Below are positions 43,361-52,122 of a stretch of 64,000 nucleotides of DNA, in pieces. The translations under genes and the position numbers were made by a program. Each line of letters starts with the position of its first letter. The first letter of the stretch is position 1. This DNA is from Chitinophagaceae bacterium (GTDB lineage Bacteria; Bacteroidota; Bacteroidia; Chitinophagales; Chitinophagaceae): the NCBI GenBank assembly GCA_023957155.1, contig JAMLHK010000007.1, positions 62,001 through 126,000 of the forward strand, written 5' to 3'. The notes below the pieces were generated by a model. That model was not told the origin of the DNA, did no database searches, and was given only the letters and a program-made list of their open reading frames with translations.

Positions 43361-43397
43361 AAAAAGGTCAGGAAATTACCGATTTCCTGACCTTTTT
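43361..43397. terminator. Strong bidirectional terminator
   Basis: A perfect 16-bp inverted repeat (AAAAAGGTCAGGAAAT and ATTTCCTGACCTTTTT) around the loop TACCG, with an A-run on one side and a T-run on the other. It works in both directions: for the exported Gfo/Idh gene on plus and for the polysaccharide minus arm ending with the DegT gene on minus. Confidence 0.93.
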
Positions 43398-43414
43398 ACT
43401 TTATGAAGTAAGGG

Positions 43415-44551
43415 CTACTTAAAAACAGATGTTATTCCTTCAAGGATCCGGCTACGCTCTTCATCCGTTAAATTAGATCCGGAAGGCAGGCACAAGCCAT
43501 CTTCAAACAATTTTTCTGCGGTACCATCGCCGTAAAAAGGCGCATCTTTAAAAACAGGCTGACAATGCATAGGCTTCCACAAAGGCCGACTTTCAATATT
43601 TACTTTTTCCAAAGACAGTCTGAGTGTTTCCCGGGATATAGAGGAATGTCTGATCAAAGCTGCGGTTAACCAACGATTAGAGTAATATCCCTCAGGAGCC
43701 TGTAATAACTGAATGGCGCTTATTTTATTTAATACTTTGGTATACCATTCAAAATTTGCTCTCCGCTGCAAGATACGTTGTGGCAATACCTCCATCTGCC
43801 CTCTTCCAATACCTGCGCATATATTACTCATCCTGTAATTATAGCCGATATGAGAATGCTGATAATGGGGAGCAGCATCCCTGGCCTGCGTAGAAAGGAA
43901 GCGGGCTTTTTCTGCCAACCCGGTTTCATGCGCCACCATTGCTCCGCCACCTGAAGTAGTAATAATCTTGTTCCCATTAAATGACAATGCAGCTATGCGT
44001 CCATAAGTGCCGCACATTTTCCCTCCAATATGACTTCCCAGGGCTTCAGCTGCATCTTCGAGCACAGGAATTTCATATTTATTGGCAATGGCCATGATTT
44101 CCTCCATTTTAGCAGGCATTCCATAGAGATGTACCGGTATTATTGCTTTAGGTTTCCGTCCCCGGGCTATTCTGTCATTGATTGCTTTTTCTAAAAATTC
44201 CGGCGACATATTCCAGGTATCTGGCTCGCTGTCTACAAAAACGGGTATTGCCCCCAGATATGCAATAGGATTTGCCGAAGCAGAGAAAGTCATGCTCTGA
44301 CAAATCACCTCATCGCCAGCTTTAACTCCCAGCAGGATTAAACCCAAATGAATAGCTGCTGTACCTGAACTTAACGCAGCAACATGAACTTCGTCTCCCT
44401 GGTTTCCTCTCAAAAACCCTTCAATATCCTGCTCCAGTCCATTAACATTAGGTCCAAGAGGAGCGACCCAATTGGTATCAAAAGCTTCATTTACATATTT
44501 TCTTTCATTACCACCCATGTGAGGTGAAGAAAGCCATATTTTTGAATGCAT
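43415..44551 (-). CDS. DegT/DnrJ/EryC1/StrS-family aminotransferase (PglE-like)
   Basis: A 378-residue PLP aminotransferase that adds an amino group to a keto sugar nucleotide. The opening IWLSSPHMGGNERKYVNEAF is typical of the PglE/LegC group, the PLP-binding Lys is in LSFNGNKIITTSGGGAM, and the tail has GLCLPSGSNLTDEERSRI. PglE makes UDP-4-amino sugars that are acylated by PglD, and PglD-like genes are in the same arm. It is the last gene of the minus arm, ending 18 bp before the bidirectional terminator. Confidence 0.93.
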   Translation of the reverse strand: MHSKIWLSSPHMGGNERKYVNEAFDTNWVAPLGPNVNGLEQDIEGFLRGNQGDEVHVAALSSGTAAIHLGLILLGVKAGDEVICQSMTFSASANPIAYLGAIPVFVDSEPDTWNMSPEFLEKAINDRIARGRKPKAIIPVHLYGMPAKMEEIMAIANKYEIPVLEDAAEALGSHIGGKMCGTYGRIAALSFNGNKIITTSGGGAMVAHETGLAEKARFLSTQARDAAPHYQHSHIGYNYRMSNICAGIGRGQMEVLPQRILQRRANFEWYTKVLNKISAIQLLQAPEGYYSNRWLTAALIRHSSISRETLRLSLEKVNIESRPLWKPMHCQPVFKDAPFYGDGTAEKLFEDGLCLPSGSNLTDEERSRILEGITSVFK

Positions 44552-44706
44552 ATAAAAGTCGTTTCTTTAATCTTTTAGTCGTAGTTAATAAATTTCAATT
44601 ACTCAATATTTACCAGATTAAATTCATCAGCATCAGCCACAAAAATCCCTCACTATCCCCGCACCCAACAATTAAAAACTTCAGTTTCAGAATTTGTTTA
44701 ACTTCT

Positions 44707-45723
44707 TTAAATGTTCGGTACCCGCATTAGTTGGTCATACTTTGAATAAGCCTCTCCAATCCTGAACTGAAGAAAAGAGTCAACATCATTATTTCCTTTA
44801 GCCCATTCAACAAATACAGAAGCAAAATCTGCACCGGCTACATAAGTAAAGGGGTAGCCACCGCCAAAACGAGGATTTAATTCCAAAACATAATATCCAT
44901 CAGAGGTTTCAAAAATATCACAATCCAAATTACCTATATGTTTCAGTTCTTTACCTAAAGTCTTACCTATATTATATAATGCTTTATTTTCTACCGATAC
45001 AGATTTGTCTGTTTCTCCGGCCCTCATCGCTAACTTCTTTTTAGGGAAAGCTTTTACAAATTCACCTGAGAAGTCATTAAGCACGTCCATGCCATATTCC
45101 TGCCCGGAGATCTTTTCCTGAATAAGAATAGCCCGATCAGCATCCGATTTACTCGCAGCAGCTAAGATCGTTTTATGCAAGCGTAAACTCAACAATTTAT
45201 ATGCCAGCATAAGTTCTTCCTTTGACTCCGGGAATTCTATACCAATTGATGCACTTCCCCATCGGGGTTTAATGACCAAAGGAAACTTCAACTCACCTTT
45301 ATCAATAGCTGTTAACGCACGATCAATATCAACAAATGTTTTAGGAGTTACCAGTCCAATCTCCTGCAAAAACCGGGTAGTTTTCCACTTATCAAAACAA
45401 ATATCAATGACCCCAACATCCGATACTAAAACTTTTACTCCTATTTCTTCTAACCTGTGCTTCTGTGCCGCTATCACCGGAAGCTCCAAATCATTCAGTG
45501 ATATGAGTAACCGAATATCATACTCTTTACAAATTTTTATTACCTGATCTATATACCCCGGGTGATAAACAGCACTTACCTGAACAGCAACATCGGCGTC
45601 TACCAGAGCAGGTGCATTTATTTGCATATCTGTAGCTATTACCTTTCCGGAGCCATGCAATGCAGCTTTAAAATAATTAACCAAGTAGTTACGTCTGCCG
45701 GCACAGCTCAATAAAATATTCAT
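44707..45723 (-). CDS. ATP-grasp enzyme (CarB-like) in polysaccharide cluster
   Basis: A 338-residue ATP-grasp ligase with an N-terminal pre-ATP-grasp domain (NILLSCAGRRNYLVNYFKAA, then KVIATDM) and a central ATP-grasp domain (FPLVIKPRWGSASIGI, ILIQEKISGQEYGMDVL, YYVLELNPRFGGGYPFTYVA). Such enzymes join a carboxylate to an amine or similar nucleophile with ATP. In surface-glycan loci they are thought to attach amino acid or acyl groups, but the substrate here is not known. It follows the PglC-like transferase by 41 bp. Confidence 0.88.
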   Translation of the reverse strand: MNILLSCAGRRNYLVNYFKAALHGSGKVIATDMQINAPALVDADVAVQVSAVYHPGYIDQVIKICKEYDIRLLISLNDLELPVIAAQKHRLEEIGVKVLVSDVGVIDICFDKWKTTRFLQEIGLVTPKTFVDIDRALTAIDKGELKFPLVIKPRWGSASIGIEFPESKEELMLAYKLLSLRLHKTILAAASKSDADRAILIQEKISGQEYGMDVLNDFSGEFVKAFPKKKLAMRAGETDKSVSVENKALYNIGKTLGKELKHIGNLDCDIFETSDGYYVLELNPRFGGGYPFTYVAGADFASVFVEWAKGNNDVDSFLQFRIGEAYSKYDQLMRVPNI

Positions 45724-45764
45724 AATTTCCGTGGTGTTATATTTTGTTAATATAAGTTTGTATA

Positions 45765-46397
45765 CTACTCCCCCTTCTTAATATCAGGTTTTCCTCCGCC
45801 CCGTTGGACTATTAGAGAATCCATTTGAGGGGTTAAAGTAATATCTTCTTGTTTTACTACTTTTAAGATTGTTTTATATATGATTCTAATATCCTCTCTA
45901 AAAGAAATACTTTCAGCATACCTCACATCCAATTCCAAGCGATCATTCCAGGGCAGATGATTACGTCCGGAGATTTGAGACAGACCGGTAATACCAGGCT
46001 TTACAAGATGTCGCTTCCGTTCTCTTTCTGTATAATATGGCAAAAACCTAACAGGCAACGGCCGGGGACCGATAAATGACATATCACCTTTTAAAATATT
46101 AAAAAGTTGCGGCAACTCATCTAAAGATGTTTTTCGGATAAACTTCCCCAATGCGGTTAGTCGTAAATGATCAGGTAACCTGATCCCCTCATTATCATAT
46201 ATATCCTTCATAGATTTAAACTTGTAAATTGAGAAGGCTTTGTCTTTGTATCCAATCCTCTTCTGCAAAAAGAACGGATTCCCTCTGTAATAAATACTTA
46301 ATACAATTATTAATAATAAAAAAACAGGAGACAATAGCATAATCAATATAAAAGCCCCTGTAAAATCTATTATTTGTTTAAAAAAGTGCTTGTACAT
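45765..46397 (-). CDS. PglC-type initiating sugar transferase, copy 1
   Basis: A 210-residue phosphoglycosyl transferase that moves a sugar 1-phosphate onto undecaprenyl phosphate. One re-entrant membrane helix (residues about 9-31, IIDFTGAFILIMLLSPVFLL) precedes the catalytic domain with FFLQKRIGYKDKAFSIYKFK, SLDELPQLFNILKGDMSFIG, PRPLPVRFLPYY and VKPGITGLSQISGRN. The start at 46397 (MYKHFFKQ) is preferred over the ATG at 46508, which overlaps the acetyltransferase gene by about 90 bp. A second PglC-type gene lies in the same arm, so two glycan units may be initiated. Confidence 0.92.
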   Translation of the reverse strand: MYKHFFKQIIDFTGAFILIMLLSPVFLLLIIVLSIYYRGNPFFLQKRIGYKDKAFSIYKFKSMKDIYDNEGIRLPDHLRLTALGKFIRKTSLDELPQLFNILKGDMSFIGPRPLPVRFLPYYTERERKRHLVKPGITGLSQISGRNHLPWNDRLELDVRYAESISFREDIRIIYKTILKVVKQEDITLTPQMDSLIVQRGGGKPDIKKGE

Positions 46398-46419
46398 AAT
46401 TTTTCCCCGGAAGTTTTCT

Positions 46420-47088
46420 TTAATACCTGATAGGTGCTGTAACCTTTTTATGAAATCGTGCAGGATTACCAATCCATAATTCTTCGTCCGGAATATCAGA
46501 AACCACAACCGAACCTATTCCAACTGCTGCATACTGTCCCAATTTTTGCCTCCCTCTTATCGTAGCATTAAACCCAACCCAGACACCCTCACCAACCGTA
46601 ATATATGATCCTGTACAAGAAGTTGCAGACATAAAACAATGTTTCCCAACTATGGTATCATGTCCAATATAAGCATTACTCATTATCAACGTTCCCAGTC
46701 CAATCTTGGTACCATGCGAAATATTCGCATTTGGCATAATCACAACACCCGGTGCAAGATCTGCATCCGGAGCTACATACGCAAGCGGATGTACAAAAGT
46801 ATAGAGACTGCTCTCCCTAATTCCAAGACTATTAAACAGCTGAATTCTATGGGGCTGTCCTCCAATTTTATATATCGTGAAAATGAACTTGTAACCTTGT
46901 GCCTGAAAAGCAGAAGCGTCCGATAATTTCCCTACTACAGGAATATTATTAATCGTTCCCCCCTCTGAGCTGTCATTAAGGATACCCGTAAATTCCACCT
47001 CTGTTCCAAATTGTTGGCTTGCATGCCTGATCGCATTAGCAATGGAAACAGCCGGGCCGGGACCACCGATTACAATAACCCTATCCAT
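46420..47088 (-). CDS. PglD-like sugar N-acyltransferase, copy 1
   Basis: A 222-residue acyltransferase with an N-terminal nucleotide-sugar-binding domain (DRVIVIGGPGPAVSIANAIR) and a C-terminal left-handed beta-helix of hexapeptide repeats (VIMPNANISHGTKIGLGTLI, FMSATSCTGSYITVGEGVWV), ending LWIGNPARF. PglD adds acetyl groups to UDP-4-amino sugars made by a PglE-type aminotransferase. The order here, PglD then PglC, then ATP-grasp, then DegT, closely recalls the bacillosamine set. Whether acetyl or a longer acyl is used is open, given the ACP and KAS III genes nearby. Confidence 0.9.
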   Translation of the reverse strand: MDRVIVIGGPGPAVSIANAIRHASQQFGTEVEFTGILNDSSEGGTINNIPVVGKLSDASAFQAQGYKFIFTIYKIGGQPHRIQLFNSLGIRESSLYTFVHPLAYVAPDADLAPGVVIMPNANISHGTKIGLGTLIMSNAYIGHDTIVGKHCFMSATSCTGSYITVGEGVWVGFNATIRGRQKLGQYAAVGIGSVVVSDIPDEELWIGNPARFHKKVTAPIRY

Positions 47089-47155
47089 GTATTGTATTTT
47101 TTAAAATCAAACGGGTTTAGTTACTTAAACAAAATAGCGGATTGCTTACTATAAT

Positions 47156-48121
47156 TTAATAACCTTTACCATAATCTACCTGATAAGCAGGAGTTTCTCC
47201 TTTACCTATCCGGAGCAGGTTACCTAAAGCATCAGTCATATTTGGTTCTTTATCTGTTAGATGTGTTGCCCGATAAGGCGACAGTACAACGCTACTAAAT
47301 AAAGATAATCGTTTCTGCGCATCCGGTATATCAGGATACCAGTTATCAATTGCCACCCCTCCGATCTGCTTATGATTCAACGCATACAGCAAAGCATTGA
47401 AGTCAATGATCTCACCCCTTGATATATTTACCCAAATGCTTTTATCGGAAGCTGATTGAAATGCCTCTTTCCCTATCATTCCCTTTGTTTTTACGGTAAG
47501 CGGACATGCAATAAATATAACATCAGAGGTTTTAATTAGTTTTTCCAGCTCTACCTGTATAGCACCCATCAACTCATCTTTCGGCCTGGAAGCAGCAGCA
47601 TTTATCAAGAATCTGTCAGTATACGGTTGAAGTAATTGATGGATGGATCTGCCTATATGCCCATATCCTATTATCCCTATGCATTTTTCAAAAAGCGTAT
47701 ATGAATTAAAATCTATTCCTGGTATATTCTTTAAAGAAGGGATATCATTTTTCCGCAACAAGCAGTCAAAATAAGCAATCTTTTTAACCAGCGCATGCAG
47801 CATTGCAATTGCGAATTCCGCCACATATCGGGAGTGTGCCTGTGCTTTATAAATTCGTATTCCTTTCTTTTCAAACAAAGTAAGATTTAACCTGTCTACC
47901 CCTGTTCCAGCCAATTGAAAAACTTTAAGATTGCGGGCTGTTTCTACAACAGAATCTGGTAACGATGATCCAAAACACACATCCGTCACTTCCACTTTCT
48001 CTCTCAAATATTCAGGATCAAATGAGATAGCAAACTCAATTTCAAAATAAGGTGACAAGGTTTCAACGAATACCTCCCTAACCTCTTCTGACATTCTTTT
48101 TAAAACCAACAATTTCTTCAT
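47156..48121 (-). CDS. D-2-hydroxyacid-dehydrogenase-like protein with altered catalytic residues
   Basis: A 321-residue protein of the D-isomer 2-hydroxyacid dehydrogenase fold: substrate domain, then NAD-binding CIGIIGYGHIGRSIHQLLQP and ACPLTVKTKGMIG. The Arg is kept (VNISRGEIIDF), but the usual LDVFExEP reads AIDNWYPDIP and the usual TPHIAG reads SPYRATHL. So neither the catalytic Glu nor the His aligns in the normal place. I start at 48121 (MKKLLVLKRMSEE), whose ATG overlaps the aminotransferase stop as TAATG, indicating translational coupling. Redox activity is therefore uncertain. Confidence 0.85.
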   Translation of the reverse strand: MKKLLVLKRMSEEVREVFVETLSPYFEIEFAISFDPEYLREKVEVTDVCFGSSLPDSVVETARNLKVFQLAGTGVDRLNLTLFEKKGIRIYKAQAHSRYVAEFAIAMLHALVKKIAYFDCLLRKNDIPSLKNIPGIDFNSYTLFEKCIGIIGYGHIGRSIHQLLQPYTDRFLINAAASRPKDELMGAIQVELEKLIKTSDVIFIACPLTVKTKGMIGKEAFQSASDKSIWVNISRGEIIDFNALLYALNHKQIGGVAIDNWYPDIPDAQKRLSLFSSVVLSPYRATHLTDKEPNMTDALGNLLRIGKGETPAYQVDYGKGY

Positions 48122-49272
48122 TACAGGACGAATTTTTTGATCCCTTCTATTCCTGATACTATCTCTTCTTCTTTTCCGGCAAAGGAGATCCGAACATAAT
48201 CGTCCCAATTATCACCAAAGGCAATACCCGGTGTTACCGCCACATTTTGTTCTTCCAACAATGCAGTCGCAAAGGCATCAGATTTTAATCCTATTGCTGA
48301 TACGTCAACAAAACAAAATAATCCGCCCTGTGGTTCTACTACCTTCAACCCTGCTGTATCCAATTCGCCTGCTATATAGCCTGCCATTTTCCGAAGGTGC
48401 AAATTATAGTTACTTAAAAAACTACGGTCTATGTCATAAATCCCTACCAGTCCTTTTTGAATAAAAGAAGTAACATTAGTATTTATATGCTGTACAAGTG
48501 TATTTATATTCTTACGCTGATCTGGCGGCACCGTCATATACCCTATCCTCCACCCCGTCATTCCAAAGGATTTGCTAAATCCATTAATAGTAAATACCCT
48601 GTCTGCAATATCCCTATAGGATCCAGGACTAACTGTATCGCAGTCTCCAAAATTCAAATACTCATATATTTCATCTGAAATCAGGTATATCCCTCTATCG
48701 CTAATTAATGAAATAACCCGATCAAACTCCGAACGTGTAAATACCTTGCCGGAAGGGTTATTGGGTGAATTCAGAATGATGCATTTTGTTTTTGCAGTGA
48801 CAGCTGCTTCAAACGCATCAAAATCTAAAGAGAAATCTTTCCTGCATAAATCTACATTTTTAATAACCGCCTGAGGCTCTGCAATTTTTATCTGGGGTAC
48901 GTAGCTAACGTAACATGGACTGATATTAATCACTTCATCTCCAGGATGAAGAATGGCCATCAGCGCCAGGACAAGTGCCTGTTTCGCACCAAATGTTATG
49001 CATATATCATCTTTTTCACACAAAATTTTATTTTCCTTTTGCAGCTTCTGAGCAATATGCGATCTAAGACTATCCAGTCCCATACTATTACCGTACTTAT
49101 TAAATCCTTTCTTTGCCGCTTCATATACACTTTCAACAATTTCCAAAGGCGGGTTAAAATCAGGCTCACCTAAACCAAGAGAATATATTACTTCTCCCTT
49201 GGATACTTTTTCTCTTGCTTTTTGGCTAAACTTTAAAGTTGCGGAGGGTTGAACTTCTTTTGATATAAACAT
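48121..49272 (-). CDS. Class I/II PLP-dependent aminotransferase
   Basis: A 383-residue aspartate-aminotransferase-like enzyme. The PLP Lys is in INGFSKSFGMTGWRIGYMT, the substrate Arg in YVRISFAGKEEEI, and the Asn/Asp pair in NSPNNPSGKVF and LISDEIYEYLNF. It may transaminate an amino acid or a keto acid in making a polysaccharide substituent. Its stop overlaps the start of the D-2-hydroxyacid-dehydrogenase-like gene by one base, so the two act on linked substrates or form a complex. No signature separates its substrate from those of other family members. Confidence 0.92.
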   Translation of the reverse strand: MFISKEVQPSATLKFSQKAREKVSKGEVIYSLGLGEPDFNPPLEIVESVYEAAKKGFNKYGNSMGLDSLRSHIAQKLQKENKILCEKDDICITFGAKQALVLALMAILHPGDEVINISPCYVSYVPQIKIAEPQAVIKNVDLCRKDFSLDFDAFEAAVTAKTKCIILNSPNNPSGKVFTRSEFDRVISLISDRGIYLISDEIYEYLNFGDCDTVSPGSYRDIADRVFTINGFSKSFGMTGWRIGYMTVPPDQRKNINTLVQHINTNVTSFIQKGLVGIYDIDRSFLSNYNLHLRKMAGYIAGELDTAGLKVVEPQGGLFCFVDVSAIGLKSDAFATALLEEQNVAVTPGIAFGDNWDDYVRISFAGKEEEIVSGIEGIKKFVL

Positions 49273-49347
49273 ACATTCAATGACTTTACAAATGAGAATA
49301 ATTTTACCCGATATCCATAGCTTAAACCTTGCCGCCTTGTCACCTAC

Positions 49348-49956
49348 CTAATTTTCAGATCCTTTAAAGACCTCCATAGTCACATTACCATCTGCATTTA
49401 CCCCCTTCCGGCTAAAAACATTCCATACAGTCAAAAAGGCAATTTTCATATCCAGTAAAAGAGAATAATGGTCTACATACCACACATCATATTCAAATTT
49501 TTGCTCCCAGCTAATCGTGTTACGTCCATTTACCTGTGCCCAACCCGTAATGCCGGGTCTTATTTCATGGCGACGCCTCTGCCTCTGATTATACAGAGGC
49601 AGATAAAGATCCAATAACGGCCTTGGACCAATCAGGCTCATCTCTCCTTTAATCACATTCAAAAGTTGGGGGATTTCATCTAGCGAGGACCTTCTCACAA
49701 AGTTACCTATACCTGTTATTCGCAAATGATCAGGCAACAATCTTCCACTATCATCCTTTGCATCCGTCATGGTTTTAAACTTAATGACACTAAATATTTT
49801 TTCATTCTTACCCGGCCTTTTTTGAAAAAAAAATGGTTCTCCCTTATTTACAATAAAGAGTAATACAGTAACTATTACAAATACGGGAAAAGCAATCATA
49901 AAGACTACGATAGCAAATAAAAAATCAAAAAACCTTTTTAAAAAAGACCTGTACAT
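49348..49956 (-). CDS. PglC-type initiating sugar transferase, copy 2
   Basis: A 202-residue phosphoglycosyl transferase with one membrane segment (residues about 8-30, FFDFLFAIVVFMIAFPVFVI), then FFFQKRPGKNEKIFSVIKFK, SLDEIPQLLNVIKGEMSLIG, PRPLLDLYLPLY and IRPGITGWAQVNGRN. The start at 49956 (MYRSFLKRF) avoids overlap with the KAS III gene. It is similar to the copy at 45765-46397 along its length, though not identical, so the locus has two priming transferases with perhaps different sugars. Confidence 0.92.
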   Translation of the reverse strand: MYRSFLKRFFDFLFAIVVFMIAFPVFVIVTVLLFIVNKGEPFFFQKRPGKNEKIFSVIKFKTMTDAKDDSGRLLPDHLRITGIGNFVRRSSLDEIPQLLNVIKGEMSLIGPRPLLDLYLPLYNQRQRRRHEIRPGITGWAQVNGRNTISWEQKFEYDVWYVDHYSLLLDMKIAFLTVWNVFSRKGVNADGNVTMEVFKGSEN

Positions 49957-50020
49957 ATCAATTGAATACGCTTTTAATAAATTCCAGCGTAAGAAAATTC
50001 CACCAGTATTAAAAAATATA

Positions 50021-51040
50021 TCAAAACTGCAGAACAGTACCTCCCCACGAATACCCCACCCCAAAGCCTGCTATGAGTACCTTTGAACCAATTTTTATCT
50101 TCCCCTCGCTTAATGCATGCTTCAGTGCAATGGGTATGGTAGAGGAAACTGTATTACCACAATATTCCATAAATATGTAAAAACGCTCCGAAGGAATTTT
50201 TATCTTTTTACGCAGATAATCCAGCATAAATTTATTCGCCTGATGAAAAATAAACAAATCAATATCTTCCTGCTTAAGCTCATTTTTTTCCAGGATATCT
50301 TTTACTAAAACCGGCACAGATTCAAGGGTAAAGTTAAATATCTCAGAGCCGTTCATAAAGAGGAAGTTGTCATTATACAAATTACCTTCGTCATCTTCAT
50401 GCAGGGATTCATCTGCTGTTTTGGAGAACCGTGTCGCCCCGTTTTTTACAATAAGATTTTTAGCTCCTTTTCCATTTGTACCCAGGATAACTTTCCCAAC
50501 TTTTCCTCCTTCCTGATCAGCCTTTATTAATACCGCAGCGGCAGCATCGCCAAAAATTGACCTGTTCCCTTTATCCTTCGGATGCAAAAAACGACTATAG
50601 GTTTCTGCAGTAATTAAAAGCACATTACGTACGTCTCCTGATGCAATCAATCCTTTTGCAAGCCCTATCCCATATACAAATCCTGAGCACCCCTGGTTAA
50701 CATCAATGGCACCGGCTGTTGACGGTAATTGTAACCTTTCATGAACAAGGCAGGCTGTCGTGGGTAAAAAATAATCCGGACTTTGTGTACACAATATCAG
50801 ATACTCCACCTCTCCAGGGTTTATTTTACTTTCTTCAAAAAGTTGTTGCGCCGCAGCTACAGCCAAATCAGAAGTAAATTCGTCTGCTGCCACTACCCTT
50901 CTTGATGATATACCTACTTTGCTCATAATCTTATCCACGCTCCATTCAGGAAATGTATCACTTAGCTGTTCATTGGTCAATTCAGCTGAAGGCAAATGAT
51001 ATGCTATGGCTGCTAAGCAGGCAAATGAATTATCCGGCAT
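50021..51040 (-). CDS. 3-oxoacyl-ACP synthase III-like enzyme, copy 1
   Basis: A 339-residue KAS III (FabH-type) thiolase-fold enzyme. The Cys-His-Asn triad is intact: NQGCSGFVYGIGLAKG, IFHQANKFMLDYLRKK and EYCGNTVSSTIPIALK. KAS III condenses an acyl-CoA starter with malonyl-ACP. It is not the housekeeping fabH: it sits with another KAS III, an ACP, an SDR and sugar genes. It follows the second KAS III by 14 bp and could form a heterodimer with it. Likely product is a short 3-oxoacyl-ACP for glycan decoration. Confidence 0.92.
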   Translation of the reverse strand: MPDNSFACLAAIAYHLPSAELTNEQLSDTFPEWSVDKIMSKVGISSRRVVAADEFTSDLAVAAAQQLFEESKINPGEVEYLILCTQSPDYFLPTTACLVHERLQLPSTAGAIDVNQGCSGFVYGIGLAKGLIASGDVRNVLLITAETYSRFLHPKDKGNRSIFGDAAAAVLIKADQEGGKVGKVILGTNGKGAKNLIVKNGATRFSKTADESLHEDDEGNLYNDNFLFMNGSEIFNFTLESVPVLVKDILEKNELKQEDIDLFIFHQANKFMLDYLRKKIKIPSERFYIFMEYCGNTVSSTIPIALKHALSEGKIKIGSKVLIAGFGVGYSWGGTVLQF

Positions 51041-51054
51041 TAGAATACTGCCTT

Positions 51055-52113
51055 TTAAATTTCAACTAATTCGGGAACAACGATTGGATCGCACACGGTA
51101 TATACTGTACCCCATGAAAGCCCCACTCCAAAACCACAAAGCAATAACCTGTTGATTTGCTCTTGGAGTTTAATCCTGGTTGCCGTAACCATTGTCAGGG
51201 GTATAGAAGCAGAGCTCGTATTTCCAAAATGTTTAAGTGAATAGGGGACTTTATCTTCAGGAAGCCCAAGCTTTTTCCGTATTTTCTCATTCATCATTCT
51301 ATTGGCCTGATGAAATATAGCGTAATCAATATCCTCATTGGTCAGGTGAAGATGTTCCATTAACTTTTTACAGGTTTTCGGAGCTTCACTAATACCAAAT
51401 GAAAAAACATCAAATCCATCCAGGTGTAGACTATGAGGTGTTCGTATAAGTCCCTCATCACTTTTATATTCAACCAGGGATTGCTCGGTAAATCGGTTAC
51501 GAAAACCGCCCTCAGGAACAATAATTGCTTTATATCCCGCCCCATCTGTAGCCATGTGGAAGTGAAGCCCCCCGGCCCTTTCATCATACTCCAGTATCGT
51601 AGCTGCACCAGCATCTCCAAATAACAAACTACTGCTCTTATCTTTCGGATATGGAATTTTTGATGCGGTGTCGCCAACCAGCAAAAGTCCTTTTTTGATC
51701 TGTCCTGACGACAAATAAGAAGCAACCAGGTTTAGTCCATATATATAACCACTACACCCTAATGGAATATCAAATGCAAGTGTTTCCTTACTCAATTGTA
51801 ACCTGTCCTGAAGGATACATGCCGTATTAGGTAAAAAGTAATAATCTGGTGACTGTGACACAAATACCAGGATACCGATTTCCGTTCTGTCCGTGTTTAA
51901 CTCATCCAGTAGTTTTTCTGCAGCTGCCACGCAAAGATCCGAAGTACAGACCTCCGGTTCAGCTATTCTAAGCTCTTCTACCCCTACATTATTAATAAAG
52001 GCATTAACATCTCCCGGCGAAAAAAAAGGATTGTCTATGTTTTTCCTTGTATGCTTAGGCACACAAGCTGAAATACCTCTTATCGCTACATTTTTGTTAT
52101 GCAGTAAAGCCAT
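51055..52113 (-). CDS. 3-oxoacyl-ACP synthase III-like enzyme, copy 2
   Basis: A 352-residue KAS III-type enzyme with an intact triad: PLGCSGYIYGLNLVASY, IFHQANRMMNEKIRKK and HFGNTSSASIPLTM. It is a clear but diverged paralogue of copy 1 (different surroundings of the active-site Cys). Two KAS III genes in series are typical of pathways in which one condenses and the other primes, or that use a heterodimer. The gene lies 9 bp after the SDR gene, and all of these are transcribed together. Confidence 0.92.
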   Translation of the reverse strand: MALLHNKNVAIRGISACVPKHTRKNIDNPFFSPGDVNAFINNVGVEELRIAEPEVCTSDLCVAAAEKLLDELNTDRTEIGILVFVSQSPDYYFLPNTACILQDRLQLSKETLAFDIPLGCSGYIYGLNLVASYLSSGQIKKGLLLVGDTASKIPYPKDKSSSLLFGDAGAATILEYDERAGGLHFHMATDGAGYKAIIVPEGGFRNRFTEQSLVEYKSDEGLIRTPHSLHLDGFDVFSFGISEAPKTCKKLMEHLHLTNEDIDYAIFHQANRMMNEKIRKKLGLPEDKVPYSLKHFGNTSSASIPLTMVTATRIKLQEQINRLLLCGFGVGLSWGTVYTVCDPIVVPELVEI

Positions 52114-52122
52114 AGCACTAAA

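Noticed and set aside
50021-52113. Housekeeping fabH
   Set aside because: Two diverged copies sit inside a glycan locus with their own ACP and SDR, not beside fatty-acid or ribosomal genes.
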